From the IMG/VR virus record IMGVR_UViG_3300029319_006593, positions 1 through 38,146 of that record: a DNA stretch of 38,146 bases; one strand, written 5' to 3'. The DNA comes from a virus. Position 1 is the stretch's first letter. The number at the start of each line of letters is the position of its first letter. The notes under the pieces are model-generated. The model was not told the origin of the DNA and did not search any database. It saw only the letters and a list, made by a program, of their open reading frames with translations. The translations under genes were made by a program, and so were the position numbers. Positions 38,043 through 38,146 of this stretch are shown here, piece after piece.

Positions 38043-38071
38043 ATTGTACTCTATTTATCGACCAGATGCAA
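38043..38071 (-). promoter_or_regulatory. Sigma-70-like promoter, leaderless arrangement
   Basis: TTGCAT, 17-bp spacer, TACAAT, 7 nt to the ATG at 38035. An alternative upstream ATG overlaps the -10. Confidence 0.7.
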
Positions 38072-38146
38072 GGGGTAGCTGTAGAAAACTTCTCGGAAAA
38101 TATCGCGTGTTTGGGACTCCGACGACCCCCCAGCGCACCTATAGGT

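Overview
This window looks like part of a large, lytic, T4-type tailed phage genome, probably from an aquatic Gram-negative host. The evidence is a UvsX-like RecA, a gp32-like zinc-binding ssDNA-binding protein, a DnaB/gp41-type helicase, a possible UvsY, a class II ribonucleotide reductase, MazG, a deaminase, an HSP100-type ATPase, a tRNA cluster, and many phage-only small proteins. No integrase, capsid, terminase or rRNA gene is visible. The host cannot be named from sequence alone; the surface-sugar genes suggest an O-antigen-bearing host.

Layout. (1) 1-6412, plus strand: replication and recombination genes (class II RNR, zinc-ribbon protein, helicase, metallopeptidase, glycine-rich protein, UvsY-like, gp32-like) and a lipoprotein. 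(2) 6409-6473: a consensus promoter interleaved with a terminator hairpin. (3) 6477-19492: a 13-kb, tightly overlapping glycan island of 16 genes. It holds GDP-mannose 4,6-dehydratase, GDP-L-fucose-synthase-like reductase, a ColD-like PLP dehydratase with His at the usual Lys position, GT11 and GT10 fucosyltransferase-like enzymes, GT25, two GT-B transferases, a sialyltransferase-like GT29, a CMP-sugar synthetase, a sugar-phosphate cyclase, a lysine-6-aminotransferase-like enzyme, an SDR, a cupin and a SIS isomerase. (4) 19499-24982: MazG, zinc ribbon, deaminase, UvsX, DUF932, small proteins and a Clp-like ATPase with an unusual N-terminus. (5) 25001-26354: tRNA-Ile(UAU), -Asn(GUU), -Leu(UAA) and -Arg(UCU), plus a 112-nt tmRNA-like RNA, with two CDS ending inside tRNA genes. 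(6) 26366-32240: nucleotide-related and hypothetical genes, two very basic minus-strand genes, a sigma-like factor and a stand-alone ManC-type cupin. (7) 32241-32700: a convergent junction with direct repeats and a strong bidirectional terminator. (8) 32700-38071, minus strand: an array of small genes, each preceded by a near-consensus sigma-70 promoter.

The most distinctive regulation is in region 8. In 11 of its 13 promoters the -10 box lies exactly 6 or 7 nt before an ATG, so transcription should start at or next to the start codon (leaderless mRNA); a twelfth, with a divergent -10 box, keeps the same spacing. Several -35 boxes contain the stop codon of the preceding gene. A 29-nt imperfect-palindrome element occurs five times, each copy 25-56 nt upstream of such a promoter. 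This resembles the mobile promoter/stem-loop cassettes (PeSL) described for T4-type phages.

The other standout is the 112-nt RNA at 26243. It has a tmRNA-like acceptor stem with a G3-U70 pair, T arm, D-loop signature, P2 helix and CCA, but no room for the usual tag and pseudoknot domain. Function calls rest on motif recognition only; no database search was run.
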